Source of the DNA: Piromyces finnis
Taxonomy: Eukaryota; Neocallimastigomycota; Neocallimastigomycetes; Neocallimastigales; Neocallimastigaceae
DNA: 64,000 nt
Direction: 5' to 3'
Assembly: GCA_002104945.1 (NCBI GenBank)
Contig: MCFH01000016.1
Location: 186,001 to 250,000 of the forward strand
In this document: positions 26,668 to 46,754 of the stretch, one piece after another
Layout of the letters: each line of letters starts with the position of its first letter
Position numbering within the stretch: position 1 is the stretch's first letter
Notes under the pieces: model-generated
What the model saw: only the letters and a program-made list of their open reading frames with translations
Told to the model about the DNA's origin: nothing
The model's database searches: none
Program-made: the position numbers and the translations under genes

Positions 26668-27070
26668 TTTTTTTAATTTTATTTTTGATATATACGCTTT
26701 TTTTTTTTTTTTTAATATTTTTTAATCATTGACATGAAATATGTTTTTTTTTTTTTTTTTTTTCATTTCAATTACTAAAAAATACTAGATCATTATATTT
26801 TATATTAATTCAATGTTTAAAAAAAAGAAATTTTATATATATATATATAAAAAAAAAAGTATTAAAAATTAAAATAAAAAATGTTCTACTATTTATTTAA
26901 ATATATTTGATATAATCGAATAAAGATAAAAAAATTTAAAAGAACATTCGGTATTTTTCTTTATTATACAAGAATTATTATATTTTCAATTTATTTTGAA
27001 TCTTCATATGAAACCGTTTCTTCTATTATAATATAAAATTTTCTATTTTGAAAAGATAAATTGATGTGAT
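25523..27070. other. Intergenic DNA between convergent genes, many homopolymers
   Basis: No gene is seen between the LIM-binding stop and the Rab6 stop. There are at least seven A or T runs over 12 nt (for example near 25683-25707, 26361-26380, 26457-26477, 26743-26763) and an (ATT)n tract at about 26640-26667. Confidence 0.6.
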
Positions 27071-28527
<1,457 letters not shown>

Positions 28528-30051
28528 CTTGTCTTAACTATTTACTATAAAAAAATAATAGTATATATTAATAAAATATTAATAAAATTTTATTTTAATA
28601 AATTCTATGTTAATATAAATATCCTTATAGCTATATAAAAAGTAAATATATATAATTTTATATCTTAATAAAATATTATTATAAACCAATTTGAGTATCT
28701 ACGTTTTTTTTTATTATTGTTGGTTTTTTTTTTTTTTTTTGTCAAAAAATTTTCTTTATATAATATGAAAAGTTATTTTTGTTTGTTAAAAGAATATTGA
28801 AATTTTTATGACTATTATAAATAAAAACTTTAGAATTGGACATCTATATATAGTAAGCTTTCAATATTTAAATATATTATTATTTTATTATTATGAATAA
28901 TTTTTGGTGTATTTATATGCCAATGTTTTTATTATTCTATACTGAACAAGTAAATTGATGAAAAATTAAAAAATGACTATTTATTATTTATCCTTTTTCT
29001 TTTTTTAAAAAATATATATCTATATAGTATTTTTCTTTCTTTTTTTCCCCCTTTTTTTTGTAATACTTGCTTTGCTCAACACTAGTTCTATATTTGCATC
29101 TATGTCAGTACTTTTTCAATTTGAAAGATGAAAATATCAAAAATAAATAAATAATAAGAATTGAAAGTAACTCTATATATTTACTTTATAAAGAAGAAGA
29201 AGAAAAAAAGATATATAGGAATGTTTTTTTTTTTTTTTGGTTTTTAGTTGTTTTTTTAATGGTATAATAATATGAACGATTCAAAAATTGTTCAAACTTT
29301 AAAATGCTTTTTTTTTACAATTGATTTAATTTAAAATAAAAGAAAGGTCACTTTTTTTAAAAAAAAAAAAAAAAAAAAATATTATTATTTCTTTTTAAAT
29401 TAATAATAATAAATATTATCAAATAATAATAATCATTTTATATTATTAAATATTATTAAATCGTTTTAGATTTTGGATGGTTTATTTTAGTAAATCAACA
29501 CAAATTAAATAATAGAACTCTATTTATTAATAAAATTGAAAAAAATTTTTTTAATCATTTTTCATGTTTTTCATTTTTTTATATTAAAACATTTTTAATG
29601 AAAATTGAATTTTTATTTATTTTTATATATATTATAATATATTATAATATATAAATATAATATTAAAGTGAAGCAAATGATTCTCATTTAATCCCTTGTC
29701 GTTTTTAATTGAAAATAAAATTTTATATATTATTTAATTCATTCAATACATTATAATATATGGATGTTTCCTTTACCTATTTTAATAATTTTGTCAAAAA
29801 AAGGTAGAGTCAAACTATAAAAAGGTGAATTGTAAAGAAAGTATTCTAGCGAACGGTGTTCTAATTGTTAAACTACTACTACACATTAAAAATTTAAAGA
29901 AATATTAAAAGGAATATGAATATAAATAGTGATGTATTTTCTTATGCTTTGGTATCATACCTATAAATATAAATGGGGCAATGTAAATGAACCTTTACAC
30001 ATTGAAAAATCATTTAACATATAGAAAACTAAAATCATTACAACAGGGAAT

Positions 30052-30080
30052 GACAACAATGACAACAATGACAACAATGA
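30052..30080. repeat. GACAACAAT tandem repeat, three units
   Basis: Three perfect 9-bp copies followed by the start of a fourth. It lies in intergenic DNA and is unusual there only for its C and G content. Confidence 0.9.
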
Positions 30081-30227
30081 ATTAAACAATTATACCTTTA
30101 TACCTCAAAAGAAAAATAAAAATAGTATAATAAATCGATACTAGTTACCAATACATTATTACAAAAAAAAATTGTTACTAATTTTGAAATTTTATTTTTT
30201 TATGTTTATTTAAAAAAGTATAAATAT

Positions 30228-30268
<41 letters not shown>

Positions 30269-31257
30269 ATTGAACCATTTTTGCTTGTTCTTTTTATTAG
30301 TATTATTGCTAAATATGAATTGAAATTAAATATTTTTTTACTACAAATTCCCAATAATAAATGAATTGTTCATTAAAAAAAAAAAGAAATTGTCAAAATT
30401 AGAGTAATATTATTATTCTATTTTTTTTTTAAAAAAAAAAAAGTACAGTTGAGCTTTTAAAAAGAAAATAGTTATTACCATTTTTATATAATAACTCAGT
30501 CTTTTGATGTAAAGAAAATAATTCCATCGTAGTGAATGAATGAATGAGTAGATGATGTAGATACAGAATAAAAAAAATCATTACAATATAAATACACATA
30601 CGACAATAAAATATAATATATTTATTTATCATTAATAATAAAGTACGGCATTTCTCTTTCTCTTTTCTTTACCTTTTATCATACTTCTTCTTCTTTTTTT
30701 CACTGTTTAAATGAACTACTTTTGGCCATGACCTTGTGAAATACCTTTTTCCAAGTTGTTTTTTTTTTTTAAAAGAATCATCAATTTTAATTAAAATGTA
30801 AAACAAAATCTTTAAACTTTATAAAATAGAAAATAAATTCATATTAATTTATATTGAAATAAATATAATTAATATATCATAGAGTCAATTAGTGAATAAA
30901 TAACAAAAAACATTCAAACATTTTTTTTTTTACCTAAATGCAACGACTTACTTTTATGTTGCTTTGGTTGATGGTCAGGTTAGGATGATTAAAAATGAAT
31001 AATTATTACTATATATTACAATATATTATAATAAAGGATAGATGTAAATATTTTAATTGTCATACGCTGAATGATTGTAACTCTGCTTTACTATCCAAAT
31101 ATGGTAATTCAATTGAAATTAAACTCTAATTATATACATTTCAATGTCGTATTTAAATTAAAAATTAAATTAATAATTAATTAATTAATTAATACATTTT
31201 GTGATGTATTGTATTATAAATAAAAAATAAAATCCATAATTGAACTATCAATAGCAT

Positions 31258-31293
31258 AAATTGTATTAAAATTATATAATTTTAATACAATTT
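31258..31293. repeat. 36-bp perfect palindrome
   Basis: The sequence reads AAATTGTATTAAAATTAT followed at once by its exact reverse complement, with no spacer. The flanking bases (T and C) break the symmetry. It is far from either neighbouring gene. Confidence 0.95.
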
Positions 31294-32226
31294 CATATAT
31301 TATTTATTCATTCAAATATACTTCTAATATATGAATAAATTTTTGATCACCTTCAAATACACTTTTTTTTGGCTTATAAAAAATTAAATTGACTTTCCTT
31401 TTTTGATAATTAAAGTTTTTTAATAGGGAAATAAATTAAAATTTAAAATTCCAATGTACTATTCATAATAATATAAATGAATGTAGCTATAACTAAATAA
31501 ATAAATTATTAATTAAATATAAATGAATGTATTTATAACAAAATAAATAAATAATTGTGTAATTGAAAAAAGGCATACATTATAAAAATAATTAAATGCA
31601 GCAGCAAGAACGAAAAGTTCACTTTATTAAGTAAAAATAATAATTAATAATAAAAAGTAAATAGTATAAAGTATACTTTTATTATCATTTTAACATTGAA
31701 AATAAAAAATAATATAATCGAATTAAAAAAAAAATAAAAATCTATAAATAAAATGTTTCACCATTTTTTTTTACCAATAATTAATTAATTTTTTTTTTTT
31801 ACAGGTTACAGGAAGAGAGATGTTATCTTTTTTATAATTATTTTTTTTCTCTGTAAAAATATCTTTTTTTTTTTTTCATCTTTGGTTTTGATAATTTCTA
31901 TTTTGTTTAGCAAAAATGTTGGTTAAATATCATTTAAAATTTATATTTTTTGCTTTCCTTACAACTTTCAACCTTCTTGAAGGGAAAAGTTATAATAATG
32001 TAATGTAAAAAAAAAAAAAAAGTTTGGATTAAACATCATTTAAGTATTTGGTCAAAATTCAATAAAATAATAATCTAACCTATTTAATAATAAAAGAGGG
32101 ATTTTACTATTTTATTTTTTATTATTATATACCTTTTATAATTTAAAAGTTAAAGAACACAAAAAAAATAAAAACAATTGAATCTTTTTTTTTTTTTATT
32201 CTTTTTTATTAAACTATGAATATTAT

Positions 32227-32266
<40 letters not shown>

Positions 32267-32647
32267 AATAAATAAATAAATGTGAAAGTTGAAATATCAT
32301 AATATATATATATAGCATATAGCATATTACATATTATCATAAAAAGTTACAATATATATATATATAATGAAATTAAAAAGAAAGAAATAAAAAATATTTA
32401 TGATATATAATATTTATATATATATAAAGAAAAATGGAACATAATTTATAATTATATCTTTTTTAAAGAGACATGAATTTATGAAAACTGCTTTAATTAA
32501 TGAGAAAAATGCTTTTTTTTTTTTTTTTTTTTTTTTTGCTTTCTATAGAAAATATTGATTTTATGAATTGTTGATTTATCCTTTACTCATTATATAATTA
32601 CTTTTGGTAAAATTTTATTTTATTTTTTTTTTTTTTGGTATAGTATC

Positions 32648-37923
<5,276 letters not shown>

Positions 37924-40900
37924 TGTGACAAATTACAAATTATGGAAAAGTATTTAAATTTCCTATTTTCTTTTATTAATATTCAATTGAATTAATTTCA
38001 ATGAAACAAATTAAATTAAAAAAAATATAACTTCTAGTATTGACTTTTTTTCCCAAAAAAGTTAAGTAAAATAAATTATCCTATTCTCTTTTTGAAAATT
38101 TAATAATAAAATAATATTTAAAGATGAACCAATTATATCCAATCATATCTAATGAAAAGTGAAATTTTACATTTTATTTTAGTTTTTAACTTTGAACTTT
38201 TTTTTCTTTTAAGAAAAAGGTATTAAAAAAAAAAAAGAATGAAACTTTTGGTTTTCATTCATGAAAGACTAAATGTAAAAAACAAAATAAAAAAATAAAA
38301 TAATTAAGTATTACTATGATTAATTGAAATAAAAAGCAAATAAAAAGGTTTTATATTCTCATTATAAAAATTTTAATCTTGTTATGTTATAAATACTCCC
38401 AATAATTTTATAGATATGTTCCATGGAGTCTTTAATATATATTATTCAAAAATAAAATAAAATAAAATTACAAAAGAATCTTTTCCGACCATTTAGTAAT
38501 TTCCTATTCTATATAAATATGCATTTAATAATTATTTGAAAAGTATTAAAATTGTTTAAAGTATAATTAAATATCGATAAAATGTAATTTTATAATATCC
38601 TATTATTACCTTTATATTTTATCGATAAAAGAAAATAATAATAAATGTATGAATTATATCACTTCTTTTTTTTTTTTTTTTTTAGTTTTCTATACTAAAT
38701 TTCTGTTTATTTTTGTTTTTCACTTTTTTTTTCTTTTTTTTAAATAAAGCTTTATATACTAAAATTTATATTGAAATAAAAAATAAAAAAATTAAAATAG
38801 GTTTTATCTAATATAAATGAAAAAGAAAAACTCAAAACTTTTTTTTATCTAATAATAATTAACAAAGTTTTTATATTTAAATTTTAATTTAATATTAATT
38901 ATAAACTAATTAATAATAAATCATACCTGTTAAAGAAAAGTTTGTTCAAATTCCTTTTTATAAACTATATAAACTAAACTAATAGTGAAGAATAATAATT
39001 ATCTTATTAAAACATTATTATAATTTTAAATATTAATAATTGAATATAATTTTAAATATTTATAGTAGAAAGTTTAAAAATCATTCATAACATTTAATTT
39101 ATATATAATATTATTTCTTTTTATGTAATAAAATTACTAAATTATAATAAATAATAAAATGGTTTTAGATTTTGGATATAAAATGTATAAATATATAACT
39201 ATTTTATTATTTATTATAAAATCCATTAAAATTAAGAGTTTTTTTTTATTATGTATTATTATATTTTATTATGTTTTACCCTCAAAAAAATAAATTATTA
39301 AATTCTATTTTTATATTCCTATTTAATTAAATATTATTTGTGTTATGTGAGACAAAAAATAAATAAATATTAAAAAAAAATAATTTTAATTATTAAATAA
39401 AAATATATCCAAAAAAGATTACTTTTGAAATATTTTTAGTAGTGTCGATTTTGTTTCATAACAAATTACCAAATAATAGATAGGAAAAGAAATTACTAAA
39501 AAACTTTGTTAATTATTGATAATTATCTACTACATTTATTAAAAGTATTGATTAATGATATCAAAAATATAATAAAAAAAACTGTTAATTATTGATTACT
39601 ATCTACTTTTTTTTTTTTTGAAATATGAAATACTGATTATCAAAAAAAAAAAAAAAAAAAAGGTACATAAAAAACTTAAAGTTTTATTAAACCAAAAATA
39701 AAGAATAAATATTATATAAACTAATTGGATCATTAAAGGTCTATTAATGTCATTTTCTCTATATTATTAAAACAATCACTTTTTAAATTATTGAATTTAA
39801 AAAAAAAAAGGTAATTTAATGAAATAGAAATGAAACAATATACTTTAAAGAAATAGAAAATATATTTCTTTAGAATATATTTATTTAAGGTGTATTGTTT
39901 TTTATGATTTTAAAAAATAATACATTTGAAAAGTATCATTAATACCTATATTTTATTAAAATCTTAAATACATCAAATAACCTACAAAATATTTATAAAT
40001 ATTGATTTTCTTTTTACTACTTTTTTAGTATGAAGAAAAAAAAAAAAGTAAAGATTAAAAAATACAATAAGTAATAAAGATTTAAAGTTTTAAATTATAT
40101 AAAAAGGAAATATTATTTAAAATACCGTTACTTTTTTTATTCAATATTTTTTTTATGATATTAATTTATATGATTGATGACATAAATTAGGATAATTTAA
40201 TTTTTAAACAAAACATTATTAAAAATATTAATATGTTTAAATTACTTCTTATCTTTTTATTTTTATATTAATAGTAAATCATCAAATTAAAAAGTCTAAT
40301 TATAGTAACAATAAATTAAAAACCATTATTTATTTTCTTTAATTATCTGTAATAGATAAATGACTTTATTAATTATTCTTTTAAAAAAAAATAAAGAAAG
40401 AATAAAAAACCAAAACGAAAAAGATACTGTTAATAATGATAATCTAAAAATTTGATATCTTTTTTTTTCCATCTAAAAAAAAAAATTATATATAAATATT
40501 AAAAAGAGACTCAATAAAAATTACTTTATAAAAAAAAATTAAAAAAAAAAAACTATTAAAAAAAATTAAATACCCTAAAATCAAAAAGATAAAAGGTAGA
40601 ATTTATAACAATATATATTGATTGATCGAACTTATCGTTTCATGATTCCATTCTTTTTTTTTATTATTATTATTTATATCAATTATTATTCCAAAACTTT
40701 ATTATTTTGAAATATCATTTAATAACAATTCACTATATTTATTGATTTGTAGTAATAATTATTACACTTTATGTATAAAAATATATATAAAATTTAAAAA
40801 CGTTTATGCATTGTGGATAAAACTTGACATATTATTAAATATTATTAATTAATATCAGAAAGTTTATTTTTTTTTAAAGATATTTATTATATACATATAT

Positions 40901-41049
40901 TAATTATATTCTCCTTTATATACATATATATATAATATTAATATCTTTTGACATCATCATCAATTAGCTTAACAAAATTTGTAGATAAAGTATAAATATA
41001 AAAAAAAAATTTTTTTTCTTGAAAAAAAAAAAAACTTTTATTATTCATA
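37924..41049. other. 3.1 kb gene-free region between divergent MCM4 and CDC7-like genes
   Basis: No gene is seen. It must contain the 5' leaders and promoters of both flanking genes. No MCB/SCB-like (ACGCGT or CACGAAA) element was noticed by eye. A and T runs are the only evident structure. Confidence 0.55.
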
Positions 41050-42382
41050 ATGTTGATTCTTCATCAAAGCTTTTCTACTATTTCACTCTCAAAATCAATA
41101 GATAAATTATGTTCTTTAGCAGATAATAATAATGTCAATGAAAAAGGTGAAAAAAGATCCTATATAATAAAAGAAGATAAAGAGCCATTGGAGGTAGTAG
41201 ATCTATTTTATAAAACATTAAAAAGGATGGAAATAAAAATAGTAATTAAATTTTCTTATTATTACTGTAAAAAAAAAATTAGACTTTTTGTTCTTTAATT
41301 TGTTTTGCCTATGATGAGATTAATAAAAGAGATGTTGTCTTTAAACAAATTAAAGATATTAATTGGGCAAAGAAGGAACTAGAATTAATGAAAAAATTAG
41401 AAAAAAATAAGGTTCCAAATACCATAAGATTATTAGATTATTATATTGATAAAGAAACCGGAGATCATATATTAGTTTTTCCATTTTTAAAAAAAATAAA
41501 CCCTTATAATATGGATTTATTAAATATTCAGAAATTAATGAAACAATTAATAAGTGTATGTAATAATAAAACATGATATATTTATTATAAACTATTTTTT
41601 TTTTTTATAGTTAATCTGACTTTTTTTTTTTTTAATATCAATAGACATTAAAATGTTTAAATAATTTAAATATTGCACATTTGGATATTACTTTATCAAA
41701 TCTTATGTGTGATGAACATGATAATCTTGTTTTAATTGATTTTGGTTTATCCTTAGATTGTGGGTTAAAACCACATCCAATAGGTTGTGGTACACCAGGT
41801 AAAAAACTTGATCTATACATTTATATATATATATATTTTTCATCAATAAAAAAAGATTATAAACCATTATTAATTTTAATGATTTTTTTTTTTTTCACTT
41901 TTCTTTCAAATTAATAAATAAAAATAATAGGTTTTATTGCTCCAGAACTTTTTGATGGTACATGTAATACCTGTACCCCTGATGTATATAGTTCTGGTAT
42001 TGTTTTTGGTATTTTACTTCAACCCTACCTTCCTAAATGTGGATTAGAAAATTTAGGAGGAAGATATACCCGTTCAGATACCATGACCAATATTCATGAT
42101 AAATTATTAGAAAATTATATTTATCAAAGTAATAACTTTAGAAAATCCGTAATATATATTACAGGTGTACCACTCATTGTATATAAAGCGGCTGATTTAT
42201 TATATAAAATGACTCAACATGATCCTGTCGATCGTATTAAGCCATCTGATATTCTAAGACATCCATTTATGACGGCAATTGAATCCGAATTCGAACTTTG
42301 TACCTATGAAAAATATACGGAAAGATTACATTCAATGTTAATAAAACATAATACCAATCAATCATATGAATATTATTCATAA
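41050..42382 (+). CDS. CDC7-like protein kinase, degenerate glycine loop, 4 exons
   Basis: A divergent Ser/Thr kinase-fold protein closest in style to CDC7, the catalytic subunit of DDK, which phosphorylates MCM proteins. Exons: 41050-41241, 41283-41555, 41645-41798, 41931-42382; 356 residues. Kept: VVFK (K85), a helix-C Glu near 96-98, NTIRLLDYY, HILVFPFLKK, DFG (187-189), GCGTPGFIAPE (202-212), DVYSSGIVF, a long insert before the final helices (a CDC7-type kinase insert), RIKPSDILRHPFM. Odd: no GxGxxG can be read at the N-lobe, where exon 1/2 gives KRMEIKI-TFCSLICFAYDE; HRD is HLD (167-169); the usual catalytic-loop Lys is Thr (DITLSN), though Asn174 stays. Intron 1 would be 41 nt, far shorter than any other here, so the N-lobe model may be wrong. 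It may be an active divergent DDK, a paralogue or a pseudokinase. Confidence 0.72.
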
Positions 42383-42422
42383 ATTAAAATAATAATAAAA
42401 ATACTTTATTCTTTATAACTAT

Positions 42423-42487
42423 AATATATACCCTCAACTTTCAAATTAAACACAATATATACCCTCAACTTTCAAATTAAACACAAT
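42423..42487. repeat. 31-bp tandem duplication
   Basis: Positions 42423-42456 repeat at 42454-42487 with a 31-bp period and no mismatch (shared core ACCCTCAACTTTCAAATTAA). It starts about 40 nt after the kinase stop codon, in its probable 3' UTR. Confidence 0.95.
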
Positions 42488-42600
42488 TCTTCTATATTTA
42501 TTAAAACATTATTATTATAATTTTATAATATTAAATAAAAAATATTTAATAAACTTAAAAAAAATATATATATAATATATTATTTGTATACTATTTATTT

Positions 42601-42602
<2 letters not shown>

Positions 42603-42651
<49 letters not shown>
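42603..42651. repeat. Homopolymer of about 49 T
   Basis: The longest uninterrupted homopolymer in the window, between two convergent genes. Its exact length may be uncertain through sequencing error. Confidence 0.85.
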
Positions 42652-43076
42652 CTGAGAAACCAAAATTTTAAAAAATGTAAAGTGTGTGAAATTTTTTCAA
42701 CAAAAGAAAAATTTCTTTTTTAAACTATTAAAAAAAATAATTTTTTAAAAAATATAAAAAAAAAATATAATACATAAAAATGACATGTACATTATTATTA
42801 ATGTTGTTGTTATTGGGTGTGTATGTTATGTGTGTATTTTACTAATATAATAAAAACAGTAAATATGTGAAAAAGTAAACTTTGGTATAATATTAGTAAT
42901 TGGATTTAATAGAAAAAAAAAATATATATAATAAAATGGAAAAGAAAAAAAAATAAATTATTTTTAAAACATTTTAAAGTAATTTTAAAATAAAAAGAAT
43001 AATTAAATAAAAACGGTTATATATTATTAAAAAATATATTATTTTGTTATTTCCTTCTTTTCTAAAAAATATTAAA

Positions 43077-46000
43077 TTAACGAATATGACCAAATGAACT
43101 TAAAGCTCCATTTTGAGTCTCTTTGGATTTGCTTTTATTAAACACATTCCAAAACCGTAGCGTTTCATCACCAGCTCCAGTAACTATATTTTGACCATCT
43201 GGACTCATAGCCAAATAAAGTACACGATAGGTATGACCAATAAGGGTGGCTATTTGATGCATTGATGGATATTTCCATATAATAATTTGATTTTGGGAAT
43301 ATCCATGAGTTGAAACTAATTCATTGGTTGTCTTTGACCATGATAAATTACATACTTGAGAACCAGTATCAATACCCTGTATTAATTGACCATTAAGTGT
43401 ATTCCAAAACATAATTTTTCTATCTGCTGTACCACCACCTGATGCAAGTAGTCCGTGCTTTAATTAAAATAAAAATGTAATAGTAATGACACAAAATAAT
43501 AATAATAATAATACAAATTTTAATATAAATTGAATTAAAAAAAAAAATAAATAAAATAAAATTAATAGAACTTTTTGTTTGTTTATTTGTTTGCTGGTTA
43601 AAAACTTACTTGATGTGGTGACCAAGACACTGCTTTAACAGCAGCTACATGATCTTCAAATCGATATAATGGGGTGGTAGACGCCTTATCCCAAATGATT
43701 AATTTATTATCATTTCCTCCTGAAGCTAATTGATTCTCTTCATAATTCCATTTTAAACCGCAAACCTAGTAGGAAATTAAAAAAAAAAAAGGGGGGGAAT
43801 GATTTAATAATTTTGCAAATCATTATCACCTAAAATTAAATATATAATCACCTCTTGTTTATGTACTAAGTATTTTTTGGTATAATCACTGGATATACGA
43901 ATATCTCTGTTTAAAATTTGTCTATCCCTACTTCCAGAGGTTAAAATATCGCCATTCCATGCTAAAGAACCTATAGTAGTCAAATTTTAATAAACCTTAG
44001 TTATAAAATCATTTTGTTTATTCTCCTAATAAAATAATCCACTTACCAACTCTAGCTTGATGACCGGCAAATTGTCTAATTTTACATCCACGTTGGATAT
44101 CCCATAATTGAACTAATCCTCTATTAGTTCCTACAGCCAAATGGGTTCCCTATAAAAAAAAAAATACATATATATATATATATATATATATAAAATTTAA
44201 TAATGAACTAAATATACTTGCAAACAATGATAATAATCTTAATACTAATTAAATATATTATATCTTTACTATAGATACCTTTTGCATCCAATTCACCGAG
44301 GTAACAGAATCAAAAGGTCCTAAATCGCATAAACGGGTAACTCTGCTGTTACATGCACTCCATAAATATACACAAGAACCTAAACCAACACTTAATTGAT
44401 TTGTGGATGACCAATCGACTAAATTCAAATAGAAATCATCCTATTTATAATAATATTTATAATAATAAAAAAAAGGGGAGGAGGGAATAATTAAATATAG
44501 GTATAAACATGAGATTAATAAAAATATATTGTTAGAATAAAAAGATAATTACTTGAAGTTCAGGTGCATCTAACACCTTATATGGTGTTTTGGATATATG
44601 TCGAGTAGCCTTTCTTGGTGTTAATAAAAGACTTTGACTGACTTGACTTACTGGGGTCAGTGAATACTTATGCTGCGATGGAGAATCTGAATCCATCATT
44701 TGATAAGTTCTTTTCTTAGGCGTTTTAAAGGAATAAACAGAGGTTCTATGTTTATTTATTTTATCTAATGGGTTTTCGTATATATCTTGACCTAATAGTT
44801 CAAGTTTCACAACACTATCATATATTTTATTTTGTTCTTCTTTGATAGCATCACATTCACTTGGAGGTAATCTTCTTTTTCCTTTTGATGGTGTTATTGG
44901 ACCAGCAAGGTTGTATTGCGTTTCTTTATCCCCGGATGAATAATTTGGAATAAAACGATCTCCACACATTGAATTTCTTCTTCTTGAAGATGGTGTTTTT
45001 TGTGGAGTTTTCTTGGGTAATAAAATCATATTTACAAAATTAGAAGTAGATGATACTATAGAATTTTCGGATTTAACAGTATCATTTTGTGAGAGCTTTG
45101 TTGGTGTCTTTGACTGCGTCTCTATTTTTTCTTCATTAAATGTTTTAGGCGTTGATAATAATTTATTGGCATCAGATGGATTCATTGAGGTTTGATGGGA
45201 TAGGGATGATGTGTGAAATGGATCATTTGAAAATATTGGTTTTGGCGATGAATTTGGGTTTTGTGATTTTAATTGAGATAACATTTCGTTATCCTTATTA
45301 TCTGAGTTAACATTTAAATTCGTTATTGGTTTGGAGTTTTGTTCCCCTTGTAAACTATTCTGACTCGTATCACCTTTATATGAAGTTGAGGTATTTTTAT
45401 TCTTTTTAATGTGCGTATATTTGAAACTAGTATTTGCCATTACTGAATCCTTATTTTCTTTCATTAACGGTGATGACATTGTACATAATTTTGAATTATT
45501 TTTTGATTTTAATGCTTTTTTATGGGTAACTTCCTTTGTTTGATCAACTCTACCATAATTTTTATCGATGGTATCATTTTGCTTATCATAATTCATCATT
45601 AAATGTTGTCTAGTCCTGCTTCTAGTATTATATACAAAATTGTTGTTGTTGCTGTTGGCATTAACATGTATAGTATTTGAGGTATAAGTATCATTCATGG
45701 ATTCATTTAAATCCGTAATAGTTGTTTTGGAAGGATTATTATTGGTATAATTAATTTTATAATTTTTCTTATTTTGTAAAGCATTTTTACTTAATTGTTC
45801 TACACGTTTAGTATAATTTCTGGTATGTTTATAGGGAGCATCTGAGTCGTATTCCTCAGGATTTGACAGTGATATCGTTGAATTACTATTTTTCATATTT
45901 TTTGATGCAGTTGATCTTACAGGCGTATGCGATATTAATGGAGAAGGTGGGCACGATGAGTCTGAATCATCAGAATTGTCACCATTAAGTAAAGTTGTCT

Positions 46001-46754
46001 GTGAAAGAAAAGAATCATTTCTTGGTAATATATTAAATAAATTTTTCTTTTCAAATATTTTTTTTATTTTCGTTGATGATTCCACAAACGGATTTTCAGC
46101 ATCGATAACAGGTGTCGGGGGTACAAGTTGATGATTTGATAGACTTTTGCCATTATATTCATTTGCAAATAGATTTTGACTCCTTGATTTTGCATCTAAA
46201 CTTACATTAAATAAATTTTTCATTTGAAACCTATTAGAAGTGTTATTTATAGAATCATTTGTAGTTGCACTTATTTTTGACGTTGATGGTAACTCTATCA
46301 TTGATTTTGCTTTGTAAAGTTGATTTTCATTATTATAATTTTCACTTTCATACAGACTTGATTTTATTTTTCTCAATGATAATTGTGACTGTGATAATTC
46401 TTCTTTATTATTTTTTTCGTTTATTGGCAAACTTGATTTTAATTTATCCTGTATTTTAAATGGGTTCGGTGAATTACTTATTGATGACGATGATGATGAA
46501 GATGATGAATATGATGGTGATGAGGGTAATGATCGTTCATTTGTGGAAGCAAATTTTAATGCATTTATTCTATTGTTACTTTTAATAGAAGAGTTAGAAG
46601 AATTACGATGATGATGATGTCTTCTTGAAAAGACATTATCATCATCTTTATCTTCTTCTAAATTATAATCCCATTTATATTGTTGATATGTCGATTTAGA
46701 TTTATCATTATCATTATTCAAATCTTTTATTATACTAAAATAGATATTGTTCAT
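43077..46754 (-). CDS. CDH1: CDH1/FZR1-type APC/C activator, 6 exons
   Basis: A WD40 co-activator that brings substrates to the anaphase-promoting complex in late mitosis and G1. Exons on the minus strand: 46754-44553, 44440-44279, 44149-44047, 43970-43852, 43765-43610, 43457-43077; 1040 residues. The C-box is DRFIPNY (from D599). Then come RKATRHISKTPYKVLDAPEL, the conserved pre-propeller segment, and seven WD-type blades: LNLVDWSSTNQLSVGLG, HLAVGTNRGLVQLWD, SGSRDRQILNRDIR, VCGLKWNYEENQLASGGNDN, HVAAVKAVSWSPHQHGLLAS. It ends with the Ile-Arg dipeptide that docks on APC3. These choose CDH1 over CDC20. The N-terminal about 590 residues are Ser/Asn-rich, with many SP/TP sites and a KEN motif (432-434); Cdh1 proteins usually place the C-box within the first 60 or so residues. 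The frame is open from the ATG at 46754, but a later start cannot be excluded. Confidence 0.94.

Larger units (their letters stand above)
28528..32647. other. 4.1 kb gene-free region between Rab6 5' end and MCM4 3' end
   Basis: No gene or RNA gene is recognised. It holds an A run of about 36 at 30231-30266, a T run of about 30 near 32231-32260, a 9-bp repeat, a 36-bp perfect palindrome and an imperfect tandem copy with 46-bp spacing near 31472-31560 (sharing ATAAATGAATGTA). Confidence 0.55.
42383..43076. other. Convergent intergenic gap with tandem duplication and long T run
   Basis: The gap between the CDC7-like stop and the CDH1 stop holds a 31-bp direct duplication (42423-42487), then an uninterrupted run of about 49 T at 42603-42651. 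Nothing coding is seen. Confidence 0.8.
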
